A stretch of 64,000 bases of DNA from Halocatena pleomorpha (GTDB taxonomy: Archaea; Halobacteriota; Halobacteria; Halobacteriales; Haloarculaceae). The notes under the pieces were generated by a model, which worked only from the letters and a program-made list of their open reading frames with translations, did not search any database and was not told the origin of the DNA. Where the stretch lies: contig NZ_RRCH01000022.1 of NCBI RefSeq assembly GCF_003862495.1, positions 62,001 through 126,000 of the forward strand, written 5' to 3'. Made by a program: the position numbers and the translations under genes. Within the stretch, counting starts at the first letter, position 1, and each line of letters opens with the position of its first letter. Of this stretch, positions 35,464 through 44,701 are shown in pieces.

Positions 35464-38301
35464 TCACGAGGGGAGCGACGCGAGCCCGTGATCATCGAAC
35501 ACGGTCGTGAACAGTTTTCGCTGGACAGTTCGAATGTGCTGATAGAACGCTGGTGGAGAGATATCCAGCGTCTTCGCGATCTCTTCACCCGTTTGTTCGC
35601 GGGGAGATTCGAAGAAGCCGCTGTAGTATGCGGTCTGAAGCACCTCGAACTGCCGATCGGTAACGCGGTCGAGAAATCGGGAATAGACGTTTTGGGCCGC
35701 GGACTGGTCGATCGTCCGCTTCGATCGCAACTCCACGTTCTCGAACGCGTCCGTCACGAGGTGGGTGATGTGGCGGCTGTCAACCGTTTCAGGGATGTCG
35801 ATGACGAGCGTCGTCGTCTTCGAATCGACCGATGCGCGCCGGAGGACAGCACCGTGATCGGCCAACTCCAAGGCGAGAAACTGCTCAGGGAGGCGGATCC
35901 GAAGCACGCCTTCGGTGTTGTCTGTACTGATCGGTTGAACATCATCGACGGCAACCAACTCCCTTGCAGCGCGCTCGACGGCGTCCATCGGCGCGCCCTC
36001 GACGGCGACGAAGAGGTAGCTGCCGTCTGTGGTCTGTCTAACGCCGCCGTGATACGTGAGTGTACAGTCAGCCGTCCGTGCGATCCGACTCAGGACGAAC
36101 AGCGGATCGTCGACGATGAACCGAACCCGCGTGATCGACGTGGTAAGCAGCGCGTTTTTTCGTTCAATGGCGCTCACCGCGGACGCGATCGTTTCACCGA
36201 GCTCTGCGAGCACCGCTTGGGCGGTCTCATCGAAGGCGTTCTGTGTCTCAGCGTACACGCTCAACACCCCGTAGGTGAAGTCGTCGTACGCGATCGGAAC
36301 GCTGAGAATCGAAAGAAAGTTCCGCGACAATGCTTCTTTTCTCCATGACTCCTGTCGGAATCTGTTGGCGACGTTTGTGATTCGCGTCACCGTCTGTGTG
36401 GTTCCTGTCCGTCCCGCCGGTTCAGTGTCCGACACACCGATCGGAAAGGAGAGACTGTCGAGATACCCCTGTTCTGTACCTGCCCACGCCCGAGGCGCTA
36501 TCGAGTCGGTGGCGGCGTCCTCGACGCCGATCCACGCGAACGCGAATCTGTCCTCTGCGGTGAGCCGTCGACAGACGGCGTGCTCGATCTCTTCGCGCGT
36601 CTCCGCCTGAACGAGCGCCTGGTCGATGTCTCGAATGATCTCGTTGATCTGGTTAAGTGCTGTGAGTTCGGTGTTTCGGTGTTGAAGCTCGCGCTCTTGC
36701 TCGCGCAAGCGCCGCTCCCGTCTGATGCGGTCGAGTGCAGCTTCGGCCGTCGCAGCGAGGAGGTCGGCAAGTTCACGAGTAACGGCGTCGAACTGTCCAA
36801 CAGCGGACGAGCCAGCGACGAACACACCATGATCGCCCAGTGGAATGTAGGCCCCGCTTCGAACGTCGGTTGCTTGATTTTCGAGGCGGGGCGAGTCGTG
36901 TACGTCCGCGAAAAAGAGCGCGTCGTCCTCGACAAAGCTGTAGCTCGGGAGCGTTGCAGCGTCGGCTGGCACTGCCGGAAGCGGACCGTGTAAGCGTTCC
37001 ATCGGAGACGACTGAGCGACTGGTTCGAGCACGTTTCGGTCGGGATCGAACTGATACACCGCGCTCGCGGTAACGTCGAGCACACTGGAAACGTCATCAA
37101 CGATGTGGTTGGCGATCTCTTGGGGTGTTTCAGCGTACAGGAAGTCCCTTGTCGTCTCCTGAAGCGTCGCTAACGCCTCTTCACGCTGTTTCCGTTTCGT
37201 GATGTCCCGACAGCTGTACAACCGGGTGCCGTCCTGAATCGAAACGGAGCGAACGTTAACCAACAGTGTGTGCTCCTGACCGGTTTTGTCCGTGGTCGTA
37301 CACTCGATGTTTTTTAACACGCCCGCGTCCGAGAGTTCGTCCGGATCGAACAGATCATCTCCGAGGAGTTCGTCGATCGTGCTGAACTCTCGGATCTCCG
37401 AGGCGGTGTAGCCGAAGATGAAATGGACGTTCGGACAGATGTACGTGAATGATCCGTCGTCATCGGTCACCAACACCGTATCTGTCATGTTGTTGAGCGT
37501 TACCCGGTGCAGCTCCTCGGAAGAACGAAGCTCCCGGTAGAGTGAGACTCGTTCGGTGATGTCATCTCCCTCAATGACGATGCCAGCCAGCTCGTCCCCC
37601 GGAGCCTGCACCGGGAGCGCGGAGAGTTCGATAATCTGTTCATCGCCGCCAACGGTGGTGACGAGGCGGTCGGTCGCCTGGTCGTCGATAACCGAGCGAA
37701 TAAACCGCTCGATCGGGGACCGTTCCGTCCACCACGGAAGATCCCAGAACTGCTCACCGGTGAGGGACGATACGTCGGGATCGATCATCGCAAGCGCAGT
37801 CCTGTTTGCTCGCTGTAGCTGGCCCGTAGAATCGAGTACCCATGTCGCGGTTTGGCTGTTTTGAAACACCGCCTCGAACTGTCTGGAGCGTTCCCGTCGC
37901 GTCTCCGTTCGCCACGCGTCACGCACCGCCCCCGACAGCCGGTCGATGATCTCCTCGGACGGCAGCGACGAGGGATCAGAGAGAGCGATATAATCAACGG
38001 CACCCGCCGCCATCGCGTCGCTAGCGATCCGCTCGTTTCCTGACGCAGTGCACAGGAGGATCGGCGTGGTCGTCGTCACTGCCTGGAGCAGGTCGATCCC
38101 CGTTCCGTCAGCGAGTTCGTATCCGGTCAAAACGCAGTCGACGGCGGACGCGGGGTGTTCTACCGTCGCTTCGACCGTCCGCAGCCGCCGCACTGACGCG
38201 TCAGTGACCGCAGTGAGCGTTTCCGCGAGATCATCCATCCACTCAGCTGTTCCAACCACTACCACGTCTGTTGTCGGTAGCGTGGTCGTCGAGGACGCCA
38301 T
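35464..38301 (-). CDS. Bat-type multidomain sensor and HTH-10 transcription regulator
   Basis: The 945-residue protein has an N-terminal receiver-like domain (about 10-125), two PAS domains (about 140-255 and 265-380), two GAF domains (about 385-535 and 570-700), a Bat/GAF-HTH linked domain (about 710-860), and a C-terminal HTH-10 (LDRVTDRQFEVLQTAYYSGF, then ETGEEIA-type and ISPPAFYQHIRTVQRKL in the last 70 residues). This is the plan of bacterio-opsin activator relatives. The receiver keeps D-like acidic residues but I cannot confirm a phosphorylation site. Target genes are unknown; nearest neighbours are glycosyltransferases. Confidence 0.88.
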   Translation of the reverse strand: MASSTTTLPTTDVVVVGTAEWMDDLAETLTAVTDASVRRLRTVEATVEHPASAVDCVLTGYELADGTGIDLLQAVTTTTPILLCTASGNERIASDAMAAGAVDYIALSDPSSLPSEEIIDRLSGAVRDAWRTETRRERSRQFEAVFQNSQTATWVLDSTGQLQRANRTALAMIDPDVSSLTGEQFWDLPWWTERSPIERFIRSVIDDQATDRLVTTVGGDEQIIELSALPVQAPGDELAGIVIEGDDITERVSLYRELRSSEELHRVTLNNMTDTVLVTDDDGSFTYICPNVHFIFGYTASEIREFSTIDELLGDDLFDPDELSDAGVLKNIECTTTDKTGQEHTLLVNVRSVSIQDGTRLYSCRDITKRKQREEALATLQETTRDFLYAETPQEIANHIVDDVSSVLDVTASAVYQFDPDRNVLEPVAQSSPMERLHGPLPAVPADAATLPSYSFVEDDALFFADVHDSPRLENQATDVRSGAYIPLGDHGVFVAGSSAVGQFDAVTRELADLLAATAEAALDRIRRERRLREQERELQHRNTELTALNQINEIIRDIDQALVQAETREEIEHAVCRRLTAEDRFAFAWIGVEDAATDSIAPRAWAGTEQGYLDSLSFPIGVSDTEPAGRTGTTQTVTRITNVANRFRQESWRKEALSRNFLSILSVPIAYDDFTYGVLSVYAETQNAFDETAQAVLAELGETIASAVSAIERKNALLTTSITRVRFIVDDPLFVLSRIARTADCTLTYHGGVRQTTDGSYLFVAVEGAPMDAVERAARELVAVDDVQPISTDNTEGVLRIRLPEQFLALELADHGAVLRRASVDSKTTTLVIDIPETVDSRHITHLVTDAFENVELRSKRTIDQSAAQNVYSRFLDRVTDRQFEVLQTAYYSGFFESPREQTGEEIAKTLDISPPAFYQHIRTVQRKLFTTVFDDHGLASLPS

Positions 38302-38405
38302 CTGTTCGACATTTACCCCTCCGTAAGGGTCAATCTACTGGAGCCGTATCGGTCACCAGTTACGAGTCGGTAGCCATTTTTATTTGGGATCGCGTTGCTG
38401 GGATC

Positions 38406-39458
38406 GTGCGCGTTCTCAACCACCTCGAACTGGAATCCCGTCTCGATCGGAGCGGTATCGAAACGTCCGTCAGTCACCAACGCGCCGCACTCGAACGAAC
38501 GGACGTGTCAGTCGTCACGTCGCCGTGGAACGGAGGTTCGACCCAACGAGCACTCGAACGCGCAGTTGACGGTGATGGGCCGATCGCGTCGATCGATCTG
38601 GCACACTGCAACATGATCGGCCCGAGTTCGGTGGCGATCGCGCAGTACGCTCGCCGTAAGGACATACCGTTGGTTCTCCATGCCCACGTCACGCGCGAGG
38701 ATTTCGCTGAGAGTTTTCGCGGATCGACGGCAGTCGGACCGGCGCTCGAACGGTATCTCCGGTGGTTCTATTCACAGGCCGATCTCGTCCTCTGTCCGAG
38801 CCAGTATACGAAGGAGGTGCTTGAATCCTACCCGGTAGACGCACCGATCCGTCCGATCACCAATGGGATCGATATCGATTCCCTTTCGGGGGTTTCGTCG
38901 CTCCGCTCTGAGTACCGACAGCGGTACGATCTCGACGGACTGGTCGTGTTCGCACTCGGCAGCGTGTTCGAACGGAAAGGGGTGACGACGTTCTGTGAAC
39001 TCGCCCAAGCGACGGAGCATGAATTCGCGTGGTTTGGCACCTACGACACGGGACCACAGGCCTCAACAACGGTGCGTCAGTGGACGAATGACCCGCCCGA
39101 AAACGTTACGTTCACCGGTTGGATTGACGACAAACGTGGCGCGTTCGCTGCTGGCGACGTGTATCTGTTCCCCGCAAAGGTCGAAAACCAAGGACTCGTG
39201 GTACTCGAAGCGATGGCGTGTGGCAAGCCGGTCGTCGTACGGGACATCCCCGTTTTCGAGGAGTATTACACCCACGGCGAGGACTGTCTCATGTGTAACA
39301 CGCTCGATGAATTTCAGGACGCGCTCACGGAACTCGCGTCGGATCCACAACTCCGAGAACGACTCGGTGAGAACGCAAAAGAGACCGCCCGTGAGCACAG
39401 TCTCGATCGAGTCTCCGAAGAGTTACTCGATGCCTACCAGGAAGTCACAACCGTTTAG
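38406..39458 (+). CDS. GT4-family glycosyltransferase
   Basis: The 350-residue protein starts at GTG 38406, with TTTTTATTT at about 38375-38383 spaced for a leaderless transcript. It has the GT-B fold: an acceptor domain with HAHVTREDFAESFRG, a hinge with PITNGID (about 165), and the donor domain with the E-x7-E motif KVENQGLVVLEAMACGKPVV (about 258-277). It probably transfers a sugar from a nucleotide sugar to a lipid or glycan. The next gene is another GT4 26 bases on, so they likely act in one pathway. Confidence 0.88.
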   Translation: MRVLNHLELESRLDRSGIETSVSHQRAALERTDVSVVTSPWNGGSTQRALERAVDGDGPIASIDLAHCNMIGPSSVAIAQYARRKDIPLVLHAHVTREDFAESFRGSTAVGPALERYLRWFYSQADLVLCPSQYTKEVLESYPVDAPIRPITNGIDIDSLSGVSSLRSEYRQRYDLDGLVVFALGSVFERKGVTTFCELAQATEHEFAWFGTYDTGPQASTTVRQWTNDPPENVTFTGWIDDKRGAFAAGDVYLFPAKVENQGLVVLEAMACGKPVVVRDIPVFEEYYTHGEDCLMCNTLDEFQDALTELASDPQLRERLGENAKETAREHSLDRVSEELLDAYQEVTTV

Positions 39459-39484
39459 CCATTCCCCCGATTCTGAACGACCAG

Positions 39485-40579
39485 ATGCGCCCAACGGTCG
39501 CAGCGTTCACAGATACGTATCTCCCAACAGTCAATGGAGTGACGTATACAGTCAAAGCGTGGCGCGACCACTGGCACAATCGCGGTGGTCGAATGGAGAT
39601 TGTCTATCCAAAAAGCAAGCACACGCCCCAGCAGGGTGAACATCCCGTTTCGAGCCTTCCGTTCCCATTTTACGAAGGATTTCGAATGGGATTTCCACGG
39701 ATCCCCGACGCGGTTCATGAAGCGGATATCGACATCGTTCACGCACACACTCCGTTCGGTGTGGGTCTCAGCGGGCTTCGAGTAGCAAACCGGGCGGATC
39801 TTCCGGTCGTCATGTCGTATCACACGCCAGCCGAGGAGTACGCCACGTACCTTACCGGCGCGCTCTCCAAGCGACTCGTCAACGCAGCGGCTGCGTATGA
39901 GGAATGGTTCCTCGACCGGGCGGATCACATCATCACGCCCAGCAAGAGCACCCGTGATCGCCTCGAAAGCCGTGTTGATGGACCGATCACGGTCATTCCC
40001 AATGGGATCGACACTGACCGGTTTGCGCCGGTCGATACCGAGGAGTTCCGCGATCGGTTCGGGCTTCCCGATGGGCCACTGGTCGGATACACCGGTCGCC
40101 ACGGCTACGAAAAACGGTTGTGTGACATTCTCGACGCGACGGAAGAGCTCGATGTCACTGTCGTGTTCGGCGGCGACGGTCCTGCCCGGTCGAAGCTCGA
40201 AGCACGAGCGGCAACCGTCGACACCGATGTTCGGTTTCTAGGGTTTCTTGACCGCGAGGATCTTCCAGCGTTTTACTCAACGCTTGATGTGTTCGCGTTT
40301 CCGAGTCCGGTCGAAACGGAGGGTCTCGTCGCGCTCGAAGCTAATGCGTGTGGCACACCGGTCGTCGGCATCAACGCCGGTGCACTCGCTGAGACGATCA
40401 CCGCGGGCAAAACCGGATACCACTTCGAACCCGAAGACATTGCGGGCTTCCGGCAGGCGATCCAGCGGGCGTTAGCGGAGAACGAAACGCTCGTCGACAC
40501 CTGTCTTGCTCGACGAACGAAAATCGGCGTCGACAGCTCCCTCGATCAACTCGAAACAGTGTATGAGAGTGTTGGCTGA
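39485..40579 (+). CDS. GT4-family glycosyltransferase, SQD2/diacylglycerol-glycosyltransferase-like
   Basis: The 364-residue protein begins AAFTDTYLPTVNGVTYTVKA, typical of lipid glycosyltransferases (glucosyl-diacylglycerol and sulfoquinovosyl type). VHAHTPFGVGLSGLRVAN, VMSYHTPAEEYATYLTG, ITPSKSTRDRL, VIPNGIDTDRF and ETEGLVALEANACGTPVVG follow in the expected order. Synthesis of a haloarchaeal glycolipid is a fair guess; donor and acceptor are not given by sequence. It follows another glycosyltransferase on the same strand. Confidence 0.9.
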   Translation: MRPTVAAFTDTYLPTVNGVTYTVKAWRDHWHNRGGRMEIVYPKSKHTPQQGEHPVSSLPFPFYEGFRMGFPRIPDAVHEADIDIVHAHTPFGVGLSGLRVANRADLPVVMSYHTPAEEYATYLTGALSKRLVNAAAAYEEWFLDRADHIITPSKSTRDRLESRVDGPITVIPNGIDTDRFAPVDTEEFRDRFGLPDGPLVGYTGRHGYEKRLCDILDATEELDVTVVFGGDGPARSKLEARAATVDTDVRFLGFLDREDLPAFYSTLDVFAFPSPVETEGLVALEANACGTPVVGINAGALAETITAGKTGYHFEPEDIAGFRQAIQRALAENETLVDTCLARRTKIGVDSSLDQLETVYESVG

Positions 40580-40631
40580 TGGAATCCAGTTCTAGCCGAT
40601 TAGCGGCGGTTGCGAAATCACGTGACGCGAT

Positions 40632-41666
40632 TCACTTGATCGTGGCGTACTCCGATTCCTCGTTAAGCGCGAGGTTCGTCGCAATTTCTGCGTTTCGGAC
40701 CGCGTACTGGGCAGTTTGCTGGAGACTCACCAGCACTTCTCGTACCCGGAGCAGATCGCGGTTGGGGATCTCGTCGATGTCGTTCAAGATCTCCTGTTCG
40801 CGGTCTTTGATCTCGGTGAACAGTCGTCGCACGTCGAGGGCCATGTCGTAGTCGCGTGCGACCGCACACGTCACTCCCTTTTCGGTGATCTCGTTCACTT
40901 GATCAGTGAACTCACGGATGCGACGCATCGTAGTATCGTCGATACCGAGCGTGTGATCGTCGGCGTCGAGCGCGATCTCCGCGATGTCCTCGGCGTTATC
41001 CGCCGTCAGTTCGAGGTTCTTCGCGATCGAGCGGTGCCCGATGAGCGCAAACCCGTCATCGAGTTCCAGTGCACGCGTCAGATTCGGGTTCTGGTGAGCG
41101 GTGAAGATGAGTCGGAGCAAAAGAACGAAGATCTTGTTCGCCTGTCGCTCGCGGTTCAGCGCGCGCTGTGCGAGATCGGGATTGCCGTGAGCCAACGCCC
41201 GGATCGCCTCGTTTCGCATCGTACGCCCCGTCGATTCCAACCGTTCAAGGAGATCCGCGAGGGTGAAATCCTCCGGATCGACCGAACACCGGATCGTGAT
41301 GCGTTCGGGCGTCTCCTCAATGACGCCTAGTCCCATGAGTTGGGTCTCGGCGTTGTATACGGCGTTGATCGTCGTGCTTTCTAACGTTTCGTCGCCGTCG
41401 GATTCGACTTGAATGATCCGTCGTCCGAGCACGTACTGCGCAAGGATTGCACGTTCGACGGCGTCCGCTTCGAGGCTGTCAGCGTGAATGATCGCCTCCG
41501 ATTCTTCCTGCTGGACTGACTCGGGCATCACCGCTAACATCCCTTTGCCACCCATGCGAAGGGAGACTTCATCGCCCTTGTTCACGTTGTACTCCTTGGC
41601 CCACTCGGCGGGCAGCGTCATCGCCAGCGTGGACGGACCAAGGCGTTGGACCTTTCGTGTTTCCAT
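40632..41666 (-). CDS. PhoU-domain protein with N-terminal AbrB/SpoVT domain
   Basis: The 344-residue protein has a swapped-hairpin AbrB DNA-binding domain (METRKVQRLGPSTLAMTLPA, ending about 45) and two PhoU-like helical repeats (about 120-335) with EAIRALAHGNPDLAQR and ELTADNAEDIAEIALD. AbrB-PhoU fusions are common in archaea and are thought to regulate phosphate genes directly. No phosphate transporter gene is nearby. CCTTAAGG about 25 bases upstream of the start suggests leaderless transcription. Confidence 0.88.
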   Translation of the reverse strand: METRKVQRLGPSTLAMTLPAEWAKEYNVNKGDEVSLRMGGKGMLAVMPESVQQEESEAIIHADSLEADAVERAILAQYVLGRRIIQVESDGDETLESTTINAVYNAETQLMGLGVIEETPERITIRCSVDPEDFTLADLLERLESTGRTMRNEAIRALAHGNPDLAQRALNRERQANKIFVLLLRLIFTAHQNPNLTRALELDDGFALIGHRSIAKNLELTADNAEDIAEIALDADDHTLGIDDTTMRRIREFTDQVNEITEKGVTCAVARDYDMALDVRRLFTEIKDREQEILNDIDEIPNRDLLRVREVLVSLQQTAQYAVRNAEIATNLALNEESEYATIK

Positions 41667-41775
41667 ACGGCGGTTCGTCTCTCCATGCCCTTAAGGATGT
41701 CTCAATGTCAGTGAATGCCTCATGGGCGTGTATACTGTCCCCCCGAATCCTCCCATTGATATTACCGATACTAAT

Positions 41776-42858
41776 TCACACGATCTCAAGCAATCGATGT
41801 TCGAACCGGCCGACGCGGACCTTCTGCCAGCCGCGGAGCTCCGCGTCGAGATCGGGATCGTCGGTGTCGACTCGGAGCACGCCAAGATCATTGAGCTTGG
41901 CGTTCGAAGCGACGACAATGACTTCGGAGCGGCGGATCACCGCCGGAGAGAGTTGCTGATTGCCGCGCCCGAACACGAACCCTTGTCCTCCGATCGGCGA
42001 GACAACGACGGCGTTGTGCTCGCCTAGTGCGTCGAGGATTTCAGCTTCACTGCCATCGCGCACGAGCAGCTCATCGGATGACTCACCCGCTCGCCATACG
42101 TCGACGCCGAGCGGCGAGCCATCGATACCAAGCCGGCCTTCAATTGTCCCGACGGTGCTGCCTGGACCAAACACGTACGTTGTTTTGGGATCGACATCGG
42201 CCATGAAGCCGGCAGCGAGATTGTCGACGCTGCCACCTCCCTGCTGTTTGCTCGGTTGGACGTCCTCCCCGACCGGAACCGAAACGACCGCCCTGAGTTC
42301 GGGATGGACCTCACCGGAGCGGTAGCGCTCCTCGTTGATGTCGTTCACTTCGCGCTGTTCGGTCCGGTCGTAGGTGGCCCCGATCCGACCGGCAGCACGC
42401 GGCGTGACCGCAAACACTGAGGAGTAAATCTTCACGCCCGCTGGCACCCCGAGCATTGGTGTGTCGTTCCCGGCAGCTGTGATCGTTTCGGCCACGTCGA
42501 CAGCGGTGCCGTCACCACCGACGAACAACACGAGGTCGACACCACGGTCGAGAAACGCCGCAACCGCTTGTCGTGTGTCCTTGGCGGTCGTCGCATCCGG
42601 TGGATGAGCGACGACGGTCGGAGCAATATCGTCGAGTGCCGCTCGGACCGCCGCCGCACCCATCTCACCGCCAACGGTCGTGATGCGAAGATCCGATGCG
42701 TGCGATCCGAGTGATTCGAGGGCAGTCCGCGCTCGCTCGGGTGCACGAGGTTCGGCTCCCCGCTCGCGGGCTTGTTCGACCTTGCCGTCGGTTCCTTTCA
42801 ATCCAACTCGACCACCCATCCCCGCGATCGGATTCACCACCACGCCGATGTGTCTCAC
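41776..42858 (-). CDS. ATP-NAD kinase family protein (COG3199 type)
   Basis: The 360-residue protein starts MRHIGVVVNPIAGMGGRVGL and carries the kinase signature LVLFVGGDGTAVDVAE (about 128-143), then GVPAGVKIYSSVFAVTP and VSPIGGQGFVFGRGNQQLSP. This is the branch of NAD kinase-like proteins common in archaea; some relatives have other substrates, so calling it NAD kinase is an inference. It is followed on the same strand by the PhoU gene after 109 bases. Confidence 0.85.
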   Translation of the reverse strand: MRHIGVVVNPIAGMGGRVGLKGTDGKVEQARERGAEPRAPERARTALESLGSHASDLRITTVGGEMGAAAVRAALDDIAPTVVAHPPDATTAKDTRQAVAAFLDRGVDLVLFVGGDGTAVDVAETITAAGNDTPMLGVPAGVKIYSSVFAVTPRAAGRIGATYDRTEQREVNDINEERYRSGEVHPELRAVVSVPVGEDVQPSKQQGGGSVDNLAAGFMADVDPKTTYVFGPGSTVGTIEGRLGIDGSPLGVDVWRAGESSDELLVRDGSEAEILDALGEHNAVVVSPIGGQGFVFGRGNQQLSPAVIRRSEVIVVASNAKLNDLGVLRVDTDDPDLDAELRGWQKVRVGRFEHRLLEIV

Positions 42859-42971
42859 AGCAGTATGTACGTCACGATAGCTGAAAAACGCCTCGAACCG
42901 GCGGATCGTCGGCTGTGGCCGGGAGTAATCCCGTCGTTTTATGTTTTCTGGGTTCGTCTACGGACGTGACT

Positions 42972-43103
42972 ATGAATCTCGTATTACAGTCCACGACGTA
43001 TCCTGGACTCGTCAACGGTGCTGGTTACCTGTTGTTCTTCGGTGGACTCCTCCTCATCGCCGCGTGGCTGTCGTTGCTCACGCGGTCTCAACCCGTTCAG
43101 TGA
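42972..43103 (+). CDS. Small membrane protein, 43 residues
   Basis: The protein MNLVLQSTTYPGLVNGAGYL, then LFFGGLLLIAAWLSLLTRSQ and PVQ, is a single hydrophobic helix with short polar ends. TTTTATG about 30 bases upstream could be a TATA box. A GTG at 42966 would add two residues. Its last 26 bases overlap the end of the convergent CinA-like gene. No family is recognised; it is a plausible but unproven gene. Confidence 0.45.
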   Translation: MNLVLQSTTYPGLVNGAGYLLFFGGLLLIAAWLSLLTRSQPVQ

Positions 43104-43764
43104 GCCATCGGGCGGCTTCGTTCACCGTGTTCTCGTTTTGTCCCCGGATCTTAACGCGGACGTACTCACCGGGGTAGCTTCCAACCGTCACGTCGAACCG
43201 GTCTCTGAGTTCTTCGAACCGATTGAGCAGCGCGCTTTCCGGTTCGTCGGCGGTCACGGTTGCGACGTGCGTCTGTGGCCCGGAAAAATCCGCTTCGATC
43301 CGTTCGAACATCGCTTTCATCTCCGCAGGCACGCCCGGCAGAACGTACACCGACTCAAGGACACAACCCGGTGCGACACCGACATCGTTGTGCAACGGCT
43401 GTGCCCCGGCTGGGAGATCGGTGGTTCCCGCCGCGAGGTCGTCTCTGGCGTACCCTCCGTGGGTTTCAAGCCACGACTGCGCGTCGTCGTTCAGTTTGAG
43501 CGAGCGTCCGAACGCAGCGGCGACGCCGGCCATCGTGCGGTCGTCGTGAGTTGGTCCCAGCCCCCCCGTGATGAGAACCACATCGTACTCGGCGTGGTGC
43601 TCGTTGACGACACGAGCGATATCAGCGACGCGATCAGGAACGGTCGTGATCCGTTGGATGTCGACCCCCCGACCCACGAGCTGTTGGGCCAACCACGTGG
43701 CGTTGGTGTCAGTTGTCTCTCCCGCAAGGAGTTCGTCCCCGACCGTGACGATGGCGGCCTGCAT
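43078..43764 (-). CDS. CinA-type molybdopterin-binding domain protein
   Basis: The 228-residue protein is the N-terminal (MoaB/MogA-like) domain of CinA: AAIVTVGDELLAGETTDTNA, VVLITGGLGPTHDDRTMAGV (about 62-81) and VYVLPGVPAEMKAMFE. The C-terminal nicotinamide-nucleotide amidohydrolase domain of bacterial CinA is missing, as in many archaea. In bacteria the domain has ADP-ribose pyrophosphatase activity; the archaeal role is unclear. The 3' end overlaps the small membrane protein gene. Confidence 0.85.
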   Translation of the reverse strand: MQAAIVTVGDELLAGETTDTNATWLAQQLVGRGVDIQRITTVPDRVADIARVVNEHHAEYDVVLITGGLGPTHDDRTMAGVAAAFGRSLKLNDDAQSWLETHGGYARDDLAAGTTDLPAGAQPLHNDVGVAPGCVLESVYVLPGVPAEMKAMFERIEADFSGPQTHVATVTADEPESALLNRFEELRDRFDVTVGSYPGEYVRVKIRGQNENTVNEAARWLTERVETA

Positions 43765-43871
43765 ACGGGCGGTAGGCGTGGCTCCGTCAAAAATCTGGAG
43801 GTGAGTCCGAAAAACCGGTGTCGATCGCTATCCCACAACGACAGTGTTCATCGATACGCGTCGGTGTGTGA

Positions 43872-44540
43872 TCACCTCGAATAATGACCGAACACCGTGG
43901 CTTCGATGTTACGCAGGTGCTGACCGATCGAGCCTGCTGTGATGTCGAGGCGTTCTGCAATCTCTCCGTGGGTCGTTTGTCGCGGATTCTCGTAGTATCC
44001 CATTGCAACGGCTCGCTCTAACACCTCTCGTTGACGGGACGTAAGGTTGGAGAACAGGTGGTTTATCGTCGGATGGTACTCACCAATCTCTTCAATCTCT
44101 ACGTCGACACCGTCCGGTGAGTCGGTGCTCGCCGCAGCGAACGAGTCTGCTGTCCCGATCATGGTGATTCGCTGGGCACCGTCTGCCGTGTATTCGACGG
44201 GCATCTGCACGATGAACTCCGAGGAACGCTGATGTTCGATGAGATGGCGGTTCAGATCGTTCGGTTCGACTTGACTGTAGCCAAATCCGGCCTCCGTTCC
44301 AACGACGGCACACTCGATCACGGCCGGGGACCGAGTCAGGATGTTTCGATACCGCTCCAAATTCCCTCGCACACGGGACAACATTGCGAGCGTGCCGTCG
44401 TCAAGCAGTTCGAAATGATCGATCGCCTCACGCGTGATGTCCGGTGCTTCGGCGAGTTGTCGTCCGACGGGATGGAAATATCCGCTCGTCGGTCGCATCG
44501 TGATCGTTACGTACCGCATCGACGGCTGTTTGGAGACCAT
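43872..44540 (-). CDS. HTH-10 (Bat-type) transcription regulator
   Basis: The 222-residue protein has a haloarchaeal Bat-associated N-terminal domain (about 8-150) with YRNILTRSPAVIECAVVG, and a C-terminal HTH-10 (LTSRQREVLERAVAMGYYEN, then TTHGEIAERLDITAGSIGQH). AT-rich TTTAATATCC about 28 bases upstream supports the start at 44540. It diverges from the P450 gene by 161 bases, so P450 regulation is a possible role, from position only. Confidence 0.88.
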   Translation of the reverse strand: MVSKQPSMRYVTITMRPTSGYFHPVGRQLAEAPDITREAIDHFELLDDGTLAMLSRVRGNLERYRNILTRSPAVIECAVVGTEAGFGYSQVEPNDLNRHLIEHQRSSEFIVQMPVEYTADGAQRITMIGTADSFAAASTDSPDGVDVEIEEIGEYHPTINHLFSNLTSRQREVLERAVAMGYYENPRQTTHGEIAERLDITAGSIGQHLRNIEATVFGHYSR

Positions 44541-44701
44541 AGATGTTCGTCAACTCGATCGGGGATATTAAACGAATTCGCATACGATACAGTAGATCCT
44601 TCGAGCGAGCTGACGTTTCTCTAACTGATGTATCCACCGACCGTCTGGGTGTGGAGTGAAGAGCGCACTCGAACAGAGCGATCGTCTGGAGGGCCACGCT
44701 A

